Origin: Leptolyngbyaceae cyanobacterium CSU_1_3
GTDB lineage: Bacteria > Cyanobacteriota > Cyanobacteriia > Leptolyngbyales > Leptolyngbyaceae
NCBI GenBank assembly: GCA_012034655.1
Contig: JAAUOZ010000035.1
Coordinates: 1-37,653, forward strand
Length of the DNA stretch: 37,653 nt
Direction: 5' to 3'
Numbering within the stretch: the stretch's first letter is position 1; each line of letters begins with the position of its first letter. This document shows positions 8,027 to 17,336 of the stretch, in pieces. The notes under the pieces are model-generated. The model had not been told where the DNA came from. It did not search any database and saw only the letters and a list, made by a program, of their open reading frames with translations. The translations under genes were made by a program, and so were the position numbers.

Positions 8027-8701
8027 ATGACTTCAGAAAAACGTAAATCCTGGGATGCCGGTCGATTTTTTCAAACCCTGGCATACTTTGAGGTAATTCC
8101 CTTTTTAGGCTGGTTTCAGAAGATGTTTCAAGGTGACACAAGGCAACCCGTCAACCCGCCGAGTTCTTTGTTTGATTTTTCTCGATCGTTGCCCATCAAC
8201 CAGATCTGGGGCGCGCTGGATGATGGGGTCATGGGTGGCGTGAGTGCCAGTTCGTTGCAATTGGTAGATGGGGCGGCTTTGTTTGCGGGCAATGTTTCTA
8301 CAGAAAATTCGGGTGGCTTCGCTTCGGTGCGGACGCGAAATTTTGAACCCGCGATCGATCTTTCTCACGCCACAGGGATCGAACTGCGACTCAAGGGGGA
8401 TGGCAATCGCTACAAGTTTCTGATTCGTGACGACGACAAATGGGATAGCATCGCCTATTCCTATTCCTTCGATACTGCCAATGGCGAATGGATCACCGTT
8501 CAGATTCCCTTCGCTGCCCTACTTCCCGTCTTCCGTGCTAAAACCCTCACAGATGCAAACCCGATCAATACAAAAACAATTCGCTCTTTGCAACTTATGC
8601 TGAGTAAGTTTGAGTACGACGGTGGTTTAAATCCAAAATTTGCCTCCGGTGCGTTCCAGTTATTTGTAAGGTCGATCGCCCCTTACCCTACCTCTGGTTA
8701 A
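8027..8701 (+). CDS. CIA30 family protein
   Basis: The 224-residue product has an N-terminal segment typical of the cyanobacterial branch (SWDAGRFFQTLAYFEVIPFL) and then a galactose-binding-like beta sandwich of the CIA30 family. The core motifs are WGALDDGVMGGVSASS, SGGFASVRTRNF, GIELRLKGDGNRYKF and a C-terminal LQLMLSKFEYDG. CIA30 was first described as a mitochondrial complex I assembly chaperone. In cyanobacteria an NDH-1 assembly role is possible but unproven. There is no signal peptide, so it is probably cytoplasmic. It stands alone between a 600-base gap and a methyltransferase gene on the same strand about 100 bases on. Confidence 0.9.
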   Translation: MTSEKRKSWDAGRFFQTLAYFEVIPFLGWFQKMFQGDTRQPVNPPSSLFDFSRSLPINQIWGALDDGVMGGVSASSLQLVDGAALFAGNVSTENSGGFASVRTRNFEPAIDLSHATGIELRLKGDGNRYKFLIRDDDKWDSIAYSYSFDTANGEWITVQIPFAALLPVFRAKTLTDANPINTKTIRSLQLMLSKFEYDGGLNPKFASGAFQLFVRSIAPYPTSG

Positions 8702-8805
8702 GGAGTCGATCGCTGCTAAAGCATGGAATTTGTGGAAGCATGGAGTTTTGAGCAACGCAACCCTGCCCCATCGTTTTGTAGAATCCAGAGTAGAAAAAGT
8801 TTCGC

Positions 8806-10154
8806 TTGTCAGTTGCGCCACTACAATGGCAGAGCCAGTTCCGTAGCTTAGAGCCGTTGCAATATCTACAGCCTCTCATTCCCAACCTTAAGTTCGATCG
8901 CCGCAATTCTGACCTCAATCAACTTCGTGACAAAGATAGAATTGCTCACGATTGGTATCGGTTTGTGCTGTCGTATCCGCCCCATTTGGTGCAAGATTAT
9001 TTGCAGAAGTTTGGGGTTGATGGCGATCAGAATGTTCTTGATCCGTTTTGTGGAACTGGAACTACGGTCGTTGAGTGCAAGAAGTTAGGTATTTCGAGTG
9101 TGGGGGTAGAGGCAAATCTGATGGCGTGGTTTGCCGGAACGGTCAAAGTTGATTGGACTCCTGATGCCGATGGGCTGCTGCGCCATGCCGATCGCATTGC
9201 CGAAACGACCCAAACTATTCTCAGTCAGACAGGAGAACTGCGATCGCTGTGTGATGACAGTCTCAAACTGCTGCTCAAAAATTCCATTAGTCCTCTGCCA
9301 CTACACAAAACGCTGGTTCTGTTAGAGCATATTCAACACGAGCCACGATCGCCCTATTATCAACACGAATTATTAGCGCTGGCTAAGGTGTTGGTCTATT
9401 CGGTAGGTAACTTGCGGTTTAGCCCTGAGGTGTGTGTGGGCAAGCCTAAAGAAGACGCTCCGGTTGTGGAATTGTGGCAAGCCGCCATGGGAGCGATCGC
9501 TCAAGATCTGCGTCATCTGCAAACGCTCACTCACCCTGCTGCAACTGCTGCAACCGTTCATCGAGCAGATTCGCGCCACCTCCTGCAAGTTTTGGAACCG
9601 CGATCGATTGATGCAGTGATCACCTCTCCGCCTTACCCCAACGAGAAAGACTACACTCGCGCCACCCGATTAGAATCAGTGATTTTGGGGTTCATTCGCG
9701 ACAAAGCAGAACTGCGATCGCTCAAACAAGGACTGATGCGATCGAATTCTCGCAATGTATATAAAGCAGATGATGACGATCGCTATGTCGCTCACCATTA
9801 GAAATTCAGCGCATTGCTGCCGAAATTGAGGCCCGACGCATCGAACTCGGCAAAACAAGCGGCTTCGAGCGGGCATACGCTAGAGCAACTAAGCTCTACT
9901 TTGGCGGCATGTCCAAGCATTTAGCGGATCTGCGTACTGTGTTGCGTCCGGGTGCTCATCTGGCTTATGTGGTCGGCGATCAGGCTTCCTATTTGCGGGT
10001 CATGATTCGCACGGGTCAACTGTTGGCCGATATCGCTCAATCTCTTGGCTATGAAGTGGTTGCCATTGACTTATTTCGGACTCGATTGGCCACCGCCACC
10101 AAAGAACAGTTGCGCGAAGAAGTGGTTGTGTTGCGATGGATGGGTCGCGGGTAG
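8806..10154 (+). pseudogene. Orphan site-specific DNA methyltransferase, apparent one-base frameshift
   Basis: The gene encodes an amino-methyltransferase (N4-cytosine or N6-adenine). The SAM-binding motif I is VLDPFCGTGTTVVE (residues 78-90) and catalytic motif IV is TSPPYPNEKDYTR (273-285). Motif I precedes motif IV. The first frame stops at 9799-9801 (..DDDDRYVAHH). The next frame continues without loss as PLEIQRIAAEIEARRIELGK and then MSKHLADLRTVLRPGAHLAYVVGDQ to 10154. Adding one C to the CC at 9795-9796 joins them as VAHPLEIQRIAAEIE, about 449 residues in all. The start is a TTG at 8806, which is uncertain. No restriction endonuclease gene is adjacent, so it is an orphan methylase. The frame break may be a sequence error. 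Confidence 0.8.
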
Positions 10155-10200
10155 CGCTTCCATTCGGCTTCTAAACTTCAAATATAGCTTTGGCAAGATC

Positions 10201-10288
10201 TTGCCCCCGTCGCGATCCCCACGGGGCAATCCATTGCGGGCCAATCGTTGAAGTCTATTTCAACAGGCTAAAATCTCCAGCAGATCAG
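10201..10288. repeat. Left arm of long inverted repeat
   Basis: Two blocks, 10201-10237 and 10261-10288, are the inverse complement of 10592-10627 (one mismatch in 36) and 10561-10588 (two mismatches in 28). The left arm has 23 extra bases between the blocks. Each arm contains its own small palindrome, CCCCGT / ACGGGG, around a GATCGCG or CGCGATC loop, as in REP-type elements. Confidence 0.75.
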
Positions 10289-10560
10289 GCTGCTAAATAA
10301 TGATGAAGCATCCTCACAAGTTCCCCACATTTAAGTCTTACCGTTGAGTGTAGAGAACCTTTGGGACAGGAGTTAGAACATGATCTGAGTGAGAAGCTAG
10401 CTGAAAGCCGGAATGCAACAGTTCGCACCCTTTGGCTGATTTTTACTTTGAGCAATCTGCTTCAATCGATATCTCTTCGAGAGCGCCTTGTCCATTCAAT
10501 TACCCATCCCCGATTCCATTCGCGACTAACCGCACCAACCCATTGAACTGGTATAAAAAT

Positions 10561-10627
10561 CTGATCTGCTGGGGATTTTAGTCTGTTGAGAGCAATGGAT
10601 TGCCCCGTGGAGATCGCGACGGGGGCA
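10561..10627. repeat. Right arm of long inverted repeat
   Basis: This is the inverse partner of 10201-10288. It contains CCCCGTGGAGATCGCGACGGGG, whose ends CCCCGT and ACGGGG pair. It lies about 55 bases upstream of the DUF4342 gene, so a hairpin here would be in or near the leader of that operon. Confidence 0.75.
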
Positions 10628-10682
10628 AAATCTAAGTCAATCTTTATCTTCAGCACGTCAACCATCTAAAGAGGTATAGCAC

Positions 10683-11075
10683 ATGAGTTTAGATACCGAT
10701 ATGAACACAGAAACAACTGTTGACTCTGACAGCCAAATAGTTGATTCTGGCAACCAAATAGAAGTTGATGCCGTTAGAGCGACTTCTGAGCCGACAGATA
10801 ACCCAACGCAGGCAGCCGCCGAGACCGTCAACACTGAAGAATTTCGGATTCAGGGCGATGAACTTGTCACAAAGGTCAAAACCCTAATTCATGAAGGAAA
10901 TATTCGCCGGATTATTCTGAAAAACGAAGCAGGTCATATATTGATCGAGATTCCCCTAACTGTGGGTGTGGTGGGCGGTGTTTTGAGTGCAGCACTCTTC
11001 CCAGTTTTGGCAGCCGTGGGCGCGATCGGCGCTGTAGTAGCACATCTGACTCTGGTGATCGAAAAGCGAGAATAA
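10683..11075 (+). CDS. DUF4342 domain protein
   Basis: The 130-residue protein has an acidic, Ser/Thr/Asn-rich, probably disordered N-terminus (residues 1-50). A DUF4342 domain follows: EEFRIQGDELVTKVKTLIHE, then NIRRIILKNEAGHILIEIPL, and a hydrophobic hairpin (VGVVGGVLSAALFPVLAAVGAIGAVVA). The glycine/alanine-rich hydrophobic stretch suggests membrane association. The function of DUF4342 is unknown. It is the first gene of an apparent operon. The FAD oxidoreductase begins four bases after its stop, and a further oxidoreductase follows. A fair Shine-Dalgarno (AGAGGT) precedes the ATG. Confidence 0.88.
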   Translation: MSLDTDMNTETTVDSDSQIVDSGNQIEVDAVRATSEPTDNPTQAAAETVNTEEFRIQGDELVTKVKTLIHEGNIRRIILKNEAGHILIEIPLTVGVVGGVLSAALFPVLAAVGAIGAVVAHLTLVIEKRE

Positions 11076-11079
11076 AGTG

Positions 11080-12624
11080 ATGCAAACAAATTATTTAATT
11101 GCTGGTAGCGGTCTATCAGCACTGGTGTTTGGGGCGTTGATGGCAAAGTCGGGTCAGTCGGTGCAAATTCTCGAAGCCCATGAATATCCGGGTGGCTTTG
11201 GGCATACCTTTACAATGGCGAAGCAATATCACTTTAATGCTCAACTACATTACGTCTGGGATTGTGGCGAAGGCCACACCGTGAACCGGGTCTTGAAGAA
11301 GTTGGGCATTGATCAAGCCATCACGTTTGAGCGCTACGATCGCAATGGTTTTGACCATATGCGCCTCCCTGGCTATGCCCTGGATATTCCATCAGATGGG
11401 GATCAGTTAATTCAGCGCTTATCAACCCTGTTTCCAGATCATGCTGAACAAATCCGGGGGTTTGTTCACGAAGTCCAAAAGGTGAGTGAAGGCTTAAAGT
11501 GTGTGTCGCCTCCTGTGCGTCCGCAGTTGATTCTAAAACACTTACCTGCAACTTTAGCAACCCTTCGACACTATCGCAGCACGCTCCAAGATGTCTTTGA
11601 TCAATTCTCATTGCCTCAAGCGGCACAGACTTTGCTGGCATTGCAGTGGCCAGATTTTTTGTTGCCGCCTGATCAGCTTTCGTTCTATGCCTGGGTCGTT
11701 CTATTTACGGGCTATCAAGCAGGCGCATTTTATCCGACCCAGCATTTTGAGCACGTCATTCATTCTTTGGTCAACATCATTGAGAAGAATGGGGGTAAGG
11801 TGCTGACGGATATGGAAGTGACGGAGTTTTTGGTCGATGGCAAAACCGTGAAGGGTGTGAAAGCGATCGATCGGAGAACCCATACAACCCGTGAATTTCT
11901 GGGTGAAACTGTGATCTGTAATATTGATCCCAAAAAGGCTGCCCAGATGATTGGCATTGAGAAGTTTTCTCGTGCGGTGCAACAACGCTTGAACTATGAG
12001 TATTCGCCCTCTAACTATATGGCGTATTGCGTTGTTAAAGATTTAGATTTGCGGGATTATGGCTTTGGTTCTTGGAATATATTTCATAGCGAGTCTGTTG
12101 ATCTCAATCAGGCGTTTGCAAAGATGTATGAGCAGAATGATTTCTCGCATCCAAGTTTTGCCATCACAACGCCCACATTATTAACTCAGGCAAAGCGCGA
12201 CTGCCCAGAAGATTGTCAGATTATTGAATTTCTCACGGTTGCAAATTACGATTACTTCAACCGACTACAAAATCGCGATCGCAAAGCCTATGACCGCAAA
12301 AAAGCAGAAATTCTCGAAACGATTCTAGATGTGGTTGAGCAACACTATGTTCCCAATATTCGTGAGCATCTTGTGTTCAAGATTACGGGCAGCCCGACCA
12401 CCAATGAACGCTTCTGTTGGTGTCCCCAGGGCAATTCCTACGGTTCTAGCCTCACTCCAAAAAATATGGGACTGGGTAGACTCAATCACAACACCTCTCT
12501 GAAGCATTTTTACTTCTGTAATGCCTCATCGGGCTATCCAGGGTTTGCACCAACCTTCTGGACGGGTGCAATGTTATATCAGCGATTGTCGGGCGACCCG
12601 TTGGTAACGGCAGGATCAATCTAA
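11080..12624 (+). CDS. NAD(P)/FAD-dependent oxidoreductase, phytoene desaturase / carotenoid isomerase-like
   Basis: This is a flavoprotein of about 514 residues. The N-terminal dinucleotide-binding fold reads YLIAGSGLSALVFGALMAKSG, then VQILEAHEYPGG, the ADP-binding and PGG signatures of the CrtI/CrtISO/retinol saturase superfamily. The C-terminal FAD-binding part is GSPTTNERFCWCPQGNSYG followed by LGRLNHNTSLKHFYFCNASSG and GFAPTFWTGAML. The superfamily desaturates, saturates or isomerises polyenes and related lipids; the substrate here is not readable. The ATG at 11080 is taken over the in-frame GTG at 11077. It is translationally close to DUF4342 (gap of four bases) and 34 bases ahead of a second flavoprotein, which suggests a short pathway. 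Confidence 0.88.
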   Translation: MQTNYLIAGSGLSALVFGALMAKSGQSVQILEAHEYPGGFGHTFTMAKQYHFNAQLHYVWDCGEGHTVNRVLKKLGIDQAITFERYDRNGFDHMRLPGYALDIPSDGDQLIQRLSTLFPDHAEQIRGFVHEVQKVSEGLKCVSPPVRPQLILKHLPATLATLRHYRSTLQDVFDQFSLPQAAQTLLALQWPDFLLPPDQLSFYAWVVLFTGYQAGAFYPTQHFEHVIHSLVNIIEKNGGKVLTDMEVTEFLVDGKTVKGVKAIDRRTHTTREFLGETVICNIDPKKAAQMIGIEKFSRAVQQRLNYEYSPSNYMAYCVVKDLDLRDYGFGSWNIFHSESVDLNQAFAKMYEQNDFSHPSFAITTPTLLTQAKRDCPEDCQIIEFLTVANYDYFNRLQNRDRKAYDRKKAEILETILDVVEQHYVPNIREHLVFKITGSPTTNERFCWCPQGNSYGSSLTPKNMGLGRLNHNTSLKHFYFCNASSGYPGFAPTFWTGAMLYQRLSGDPLVTAGSI

Positions 12625-12658
12625 TCTGTGATCTAATCTGTAAATCGGAGCAGTAGCC

Positions 12659-13941
12659 ATGAAGATTGCCATCATTGGGGGCGGTGCGAGTGGGATGATT
12701 TCTGCCTATTTGCTCGATCGCCAGGGGCACGAAGTAACTGTGTATGAACGGCAACCCGTCTTAGGGGGGCATATTCGCACCTTGAATAAAAACATTCCTG
12801 CTCACCCAAAATGTCCTGAACTGTTGGAAGCTGGAGTGCTGGAATTTCCGGTTGAGTTTACAAATTTTCTCCACCTCATGCAGGATTTAGACATTCCCTT
12901 AGAACCTGTAGAGATTGGTTCTGGGTTGTTCTTTCAGAATGGTCGCTATTTCCTTTCACCCGCAATGATTGAGCATAATTTTCAGGGGTTAAAAAAGTGG
13001 CGCAAACTGCTTCAGATCGATGGAATTTATGCCAGTTCGATCGGGCTTTGGCTCAAGACTCATCTCGCCTCTCGTGCCAGCCTTCAGGGCCAGCCTTTGT
13101 CGGCGTATCTGATCCCTGAATTTGCCCGATCGACGTGGGTAAAGCTGCTGACGATGTATAGCTATTCTATGCCCTATGAAACGATCGCTAACTTTCCGGC
13201 GGATCTAGCAATTCCAGCATTGCGGCAATATGTATTTAGCCATTGGGTTCGCATTCGAGGAGGGGTATATTCTTACATTGAAAAATCCTATCGCGGTTTT
13301 CGGGTGAGTTGGTTCTCAACACCGAAATTAGGGCGATTCAGCGATCGAATCATGGGGTGCAAATTCAAGGAAACATCACGAACAGTTCTATGTTCGAGCG
13401 ATCGTTTGACCAAGTAGTATTTGCAACCCCACCCGATCAAGTTTTGCAGCTATTGTCTGATCCTCGACCCGAAGAAGTGCGTCGTTTTCAGGCATGGCGG
13501 CCCAATTATGCGACGACGATTTTACATTGCGATCGACAGTTCTATGAACCCTATGGCATCCAAAAAGGCTCTGAATTTGATTTTTTCCAAACAAATGGAG
13601 GCTGGGGCTATAACGCTTGCCTAAACCAGCTTTGTGGAATCACCTCAAATCAAGCCTATAGTCTTGCCTTTAATCTCAACACAACGATCGATCCAGCAAA
13701 AATTATCCATGTGCAACAGCACCATACCCCGTTCTATACCGTTGCATCTTTCCAGCATCGCGATGAAGTCATTGCAACAAATGGTGCAAACAATACCTAT
13801 CACGTTGGAGCCTATCTAGGAGATGGTTTACATGAAGGGGCAGTGACATCAGCGATCGAGGTTGCCCAAGCGATCGGATACGCTAACGCTGAAAAACCTC
13901 TGCCGTCGGTTCCTTCTAGAGCCGGACTGTCATTACATTAA
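12659..13941 (+). pseudogene. FAD-dependent amine oxidase-like oxidoreductase, apparent one-base frameshift
   Basis: The N-terminal part has the FAD fold: MKIAIIGGGASGMISAYLLD, then VTVYERQPVLGGH. The frame then fails: after GGVYSYIEK it runs into KYRGF-type sequence and stops at 13417. The next frame gives ILSRFSGELVLNTEIRAIQR, then VVFATPPDQVLQLL, and the typical amine-oxidase C-terminus YHVGAYLGDGLHEGAVTSA. Changing the A run at 13281-13285 from five to six joins the parts cleanly (YIEKILSRFSGELVLN), giving about 427 residues. The family resembles predicted NAD/FAD-binding proteins of the COG2907 type. It is the third gene of the DUF4342 operon, with GGAG 9 bases before its ATG. Real inactivation and sequence error cannot be told apart here. 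Confidence 0.8.
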
Positions 13942-13984
13942 GGATCGTGGATTCAATAACCTATAAAACTCATAAGTCTCTGCT

Positions 13985-14120
13985 GTCCTCATCCCCAACC
14001 TTTCTCCCCAGGCAGAAGAGAGCTAAAATTCTGGTTTCCTCTCCCAATCTGGAAGAGGGCGCAGGAGTCCGGTTTCCCTTCTCCCAGCTTGGGAGAAGGG
14101 GGCAGGGGATGAGGGCAAAG
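13985..14120. repeat. Compound palindromic intergenic repeat
   Basis: The outer arms CCTCATCCCC (about 13988) and GGGGATGAGG (about 14105) enclose smaller hairpins. One is a perfect 10-bp stem, CCTTCTCCCA / TGGGAGAAGG with a three-base loop, at 14077-14099. Another is CCTCTCCC / GGAAGAGGG near 14039-14058. It is related to the terminal repeats by its CCCTTCTCCC core. It sits between two convergent operons and could terminate both. Confidence 0.7.
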
Positions 14121-14147
14121 ATCTCCGGCATTGATAAGCCCACATTC

Positions 14148-14936
14148 CTAAGGAACTAAGGGTTCTGAAGCGACTTCTGCTAAGCCAACAGACTCTAGCA
14201 AACTTGCCCAGTTTTGACGGGTTTTAGTATCTTGTGGAGAAGCGGTTAGGCGTTCAGCGTGCTCTGTCAGGGTCTCATGCCAAATGCCTTTAGCTTCATA
14301 GTGAGCCATGCGATCGCTATGAGAAGCTGATTCTAATTTTTTCTCTAGATCAGGGTGCTCGACTCGCCGAACAGCCCCATTAACATAGACAAACTGATCC
14401 TGGTTTTGGGCATCGCAGTAAACAAGATAGTACCAATGGTAATCTTTACCCGTCTCCAGAGCAACGGTTGAAGGTAGAGGTAGATTAACAATTCCAGCGG
14501 GGGTTCCTTTTCCGACAGCCTTGTTGGTGTAGACCGTCTTGTCTTGATTGTCCTTCAGCACAAACTCTACTGAATAGTCAGATGTGAGGGTATAGGGCAC
14601 AAAAAACCAGAAGGTAGGAGACTTGGCGAGGGTCAACCCTGCACTCGTATCAGGCACTAAGGCCGTCAGCGGCGGCTTATTGGGAACCGAACAAGCTCCA
14701 CGGCTACCACCTCCCCGGCGTTTCCGAGGTCTACCAACATCTGAAAAATCCACCCGATTGAAGCGCGATCGCGTTTGGCTAACAGTCCCAGGCTTGGTGG
14801 ATAGAAGGGTTGTAGGAGATAAAGTTGTTGTGGCGGCAGGCGTTGCTAAAGCAAGTTCGCTCAATAGACATTGCACGATCGCCCCCATCATGATCATTCC
14901 GCCGAACGGCAAGGTCTTTCTAGTCATACTGAACAT
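14148..14936 (-). CDS. DUF928 domain protein, secreted
   Basis: This product of about 262 residues has a signal peptide (MTRKTLPFGGMIMMGAIVQC then LLSELALATPA) and a DUF928 domain. Recognisable parts are the RKRRGGGSRG block, LTALVPDTSAGLTLAKSPTFWFF, and GIVNLPLPSTVALETGKDYHW. The domain is predicted to be periplasmic or outer-surface and has no assigned function. In cyanobacteria it is often found beside CHAT and CHASE2 genes, as here. The stop of the CHAT-CHASE2 gene is about 22 bases upstream, so it is the last gene of the sigma operon. The frame is open from 15014, but ATG at 14936 or 14927 fits the signal peptide best, and AGGA lies before the second. Confidence 0.88.
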   Translation of the reverse strand: MFSMTRKTLPFGGMIMMGAIVQCLLSELALATPAATTTLSPTTLLSTKPGTVSQTRSRFNRVDFSDVGRPRKRRGGGSRGACSVPNKPPLTALVPDTSAGLTLAKSPTFWFFVPYTLTSDYSVEFVLKDNQDKTVYTNKAVGKGTPAGIVNLPLPSTVALETGKDYHWYYLVYCDAQNQDQFVYVNGAVRRVEHPDLEKKLESASHSDRMAHYEAKGIWHETLTEHAERLTASPQDTKTRQNWASLLESVGLAEVASEPLVP

Positions 14937-14958
14937 CCTGTTAACTGCAAACGGGTTA

Positions 14959-17319
14959 CTACAAATTTCGATTCTGGTAGACGGTGTAAGCCACCACACT
15001 GCCCCCTGTTGCAACTAAACTCAATGCCGCTGGAATCAGCGGCATCCACCCACCCTTGGGCAAAACAATAAAGCACACACCGACTAGAGTTCCTAAAGCA
15101 GCGCTGCTTGCTAGCCCTAAACGCAGCGGCGATCGAATCCATAAAACCAGGACACCCCCAACTAGAGACCACGCCCCAACCCAAAGGGTGACTCCCCATG
15201 GCGGCAACCACCACAGCAGGGGACGCTGATCTAGCACCGCACTAATAACCTGACTCACCATATGGGCATGAATCATCACTCCTGGCATTTGCTCCGATCC
15301 CTGCGCTGAACTGTAAGGAGTTGGAGAATAATCTTTAAAACTCTGAGCAGTTGTGCCAATCAGGACAATCCGATCTTTAATTAAGGTAGAAAGTTCCGCC
15401 TCTGACAAATTGAAGAGATCAGTCAGGGTAACTTGCGCTGACACCGCTTTGGAGGAGCGATAGTTGAGCAACACTTGGTAGCCCAAGTCATCTAACTTTT
15501 GGTAGCCGCCCGTTTGGGGTTCAAGTTGTTTAAAAATAGCCCTCCCGATTCTGACTTCTCCTTGGGAGTCGCGTTCAACTTGAATGTTTTGCTCAAGGAG
15601 ATAGGATTGAGCCACGCGCAGGCTAAAGGAGATATCGGTGACACAAAGCGAATTTGGGTTCGGAGCCATCGCCAACAGTTGACGGCGCACCACCCCATCC
15701 GAATCGATCGGAAAGTCACTAAAGCTCAAGCGATCCTCAGAAACGTCAGGAGGATGCCTCGTGCCAGACCGTTCACCGCTATCTCCAACTTCGCAAATTT
15801 CGATGAGATTCTCATTTTGAAGATTAGTTTTCAGGTTTGCATGGTTTTGAGTGATCGGGAAGTCGCGATAGACATCTAAACCGATGACTCGTGCTTGATG
15901 AGTTTGGAGTTTCTCTAGCAGTTGAGCCAGTGTCCGATCGGAGAGCGATGAACCTCGCCTTTCCTGCGGATTTTGGCTCTGAACATCTTTTTCTGTAATC
16001 GTCACCACTAAAAGTCGAGGGTCGGGCGATTCAGCAGGTCTCAGCCTCATCAGTTGATCAAACGACTGCAATTCCCAGTTTTGCAAAGTTCCTAGCTGTC
16101 GCACCCCGATCACAAAGGCCGTCACGATCGCGCTGGCCAACAGTAAGATTTGGAGGCGCTGTTTGCGAGTTGCGGGTAAACGGTCGATCGCTAAGGAGCC
16201 ACACAATGCCCGCCAGGTCGTTGGCTCTTCACTCGGATTTTGGCAAATAATTGGCAGCCAAGTGGCACATGGAAAGTCATCTTCTAGCTTTTCCAGCCTT
16301 TCCCTTGCCTCGCGAACCGCCGCATATAAAGATTTCCCCTGAGAAAAGGCACTCAAAAAATGCTTAAAAAATTCTTGAGCAACCACATCCGGCACAAGTT
16401 CTCGCATGACAATCACCTGCGGAATATGCAAATCCGCTAGCGACTGTGCCAAGCCCAACCCATCACAAGAGTTGAAAATGACCAGCTTTAAACCGCGACT
16501 GATGGCTGTTCTGAGTGCATTCCTGAGTTGCTTTAGCGTCAGACTCTCCGTTGGGTTGATATAAATTCGACCCGTATCTTCCTCGGTTTGGCTATGTCCT
16601 GCAAAAAACAAGATATCCCAACCTTTTTGATCCCATAGGTGTTCATCTAGTTCCCAGTGATAGGGTTCTTCGAGAAACATTGAGACGGCATCTGGTGCTA
16701 CTTCTAGTAGCTTGCGGTCTGACTGAAGATTAATGCCATCCTGATCTCCCAAAACGGCTAAGATTCTGACAGACCCAACGGGAGTTTGAGATTGGGGGGT
16801 AACTCGCCCATACTCCTGCACACTTAAGGCAACTTCCGCACGGGGATAGTCTTCAAAGAAATTCCACAAATGCCAGGGGATCTGTCTCAGAGAATTGTCA
16901 TTTGTCTCAATGATCACGCGCACTTCATCGGTGGGGTCTAGCTCTCTGCTCAACTTGCGATCGATGGGCAGAAATGACTCCGAATTAAGCCAGGCATTGA
17001 TCTGAAGTTTTAACCGTTTAGATAGATCACTAAACTCAATTTCAGAAAAGTGAGTGACCCCTCCTGGCTCGATCGTAATGGCACGGGTCGGCGGAGCACT
17101 TCGTTCGCGATAAAACTCACGATAGAGCAACTGCCAGTGCCGATACAGTTGATCAATCTGTGGAGCGGGAGGTAAACCACCTGAACACTTGGTTGCATAG
17201 CGATTTTTGGCAACTTCGCGCGGCGAATCACCCACTGCCTGCGACACTTGAGCCGTGATATTTGGACAGCCGCTTTGCAGATCGCCGAAACCCAGGTTGA
17301 TGACAACTAATTTACTCAT
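14959..17319 (-). CDS. CHAT peptidase-CHASE2 membrane fusion protein
   Basis: The 786-residue product joins a cytoplasmic caspase-like CHAT domain to a membrane-bound CHASE2 sensor. The CHAT part (about residues 130-375) shows the putative catalytic dyad His242 in LFFAGHSQ and Cys285 in VIFNSCDG. A helix follows (LQILLLASAIVTAFVIGV, about 389-407). The extracytoplasmic CHASE2 domain (about 415-690) has NWELQSFDQLMRLRP, HQARVIGLDVYRD, DGVVRRQLL and DRIVLIGTTAQSFKD. Three or four C-terminal helices end the protein. CHASE2 normally feeds kinases or cyclases; here the output module is a peptidase-like domain. The second ATG (MSKLVV) is preferred for its homolog-like N-terminus and spacing to GAGAG. 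It follows DUF1822 by about 18 bases. Confidence 0.9.
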   Translation of the reverse strand: MSKLVVINLGFGDLQSGCPNITAQVSQAVGDSPREVAKNRYATKCSGGLPPAPQIDQLYRHWQLLYREFYRERSAPPTRAITIEPGGVTHFSEIEFSDLSKRLKLQINAWLNSESFLPIDRKLSRELDPTDEVRVIIETNDNSLRQIPWHLWNFFEDYPRAEVALSVQEYGRVTPQSQTPVGSVRILAVLGDQDGINLQSDRKLLEVAPDAVSMFLEEPYHWELDEHLWDQKGWDILFFAGHSQTEEDTGRIYINPTESLTLKQLRNALRTAISRGLKLVIFNSCDGLGLAQSLADLHIPQVIVMRELVPDVVAQEFFKHFLSAFSQGKSLYAAVREARERLEKLEDDFPCATWLPIICQNPSEEPTTWRALCGSLAIDRLPATRKQRLQILLLASAIVTAFVIGVRQLGTLQNWELQSFDQLMRLRPAESPDPRLLVVTITEKDVQSQNPQERRGSSLSDRTLAQLLEKLQTHQARVIGLDVYRDFPITQNHANLKTNLQNENLIEICEVGDSGERSGTRHPPDVSEDRLSFSDFPIDSDGVVRRQLLAMAPNPNSLCVTDISFSLRVAQSYLLEQNIQVERDSQGEVRIGRAIFKQLEPQTGGYQKLDDLGYQVLLNYRSSKAVSAQVTLTDLFNLSEAELSTLIKDRIVLIGTTAQSFKDYSPTPYSSAQGSEQMPGVMIHAHMVSQVISAVLDQRPLLWWLPPWGVTLWVGAWSLVGGVLVLWIRSPLRLGLASSAALGTLVGVCFIVLPKGGWMPLIPAALSLVATGGSVVAYTVYQNRNL

Positions 17320-17336
17320 TCCCATCTCTCTAGCAG

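Larger units (their letters stand above)
10155..10682. other. Intergenic region bounded by a long imperfect inverted repeat
   Basis: About 530 bases hold no supported gene; a frame at 10361-10546 has no recognisable features. The main content is the inverted repeat described separately, with about 270 bases of unique sequence between its arms. The leader of the DUF4342 gene lies at the right end, with AAAGAGGT about 8 bases before its ATG. Confidence 0.6.

Noticed and set aside
10361-10546. Small frame MGQELEHDLSEKLAES inside the inverted repeat
   Set aside because: It could be a gene remnant, but no family was recognised, and its second half is basic, low-evidence sequence.
11321-11641. Minus-strand frame of 106 residues within the FAD oxidoreductase
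   Set aside because: It lies fully antisense to a well-supported gene and has no motif; a shadow frame.
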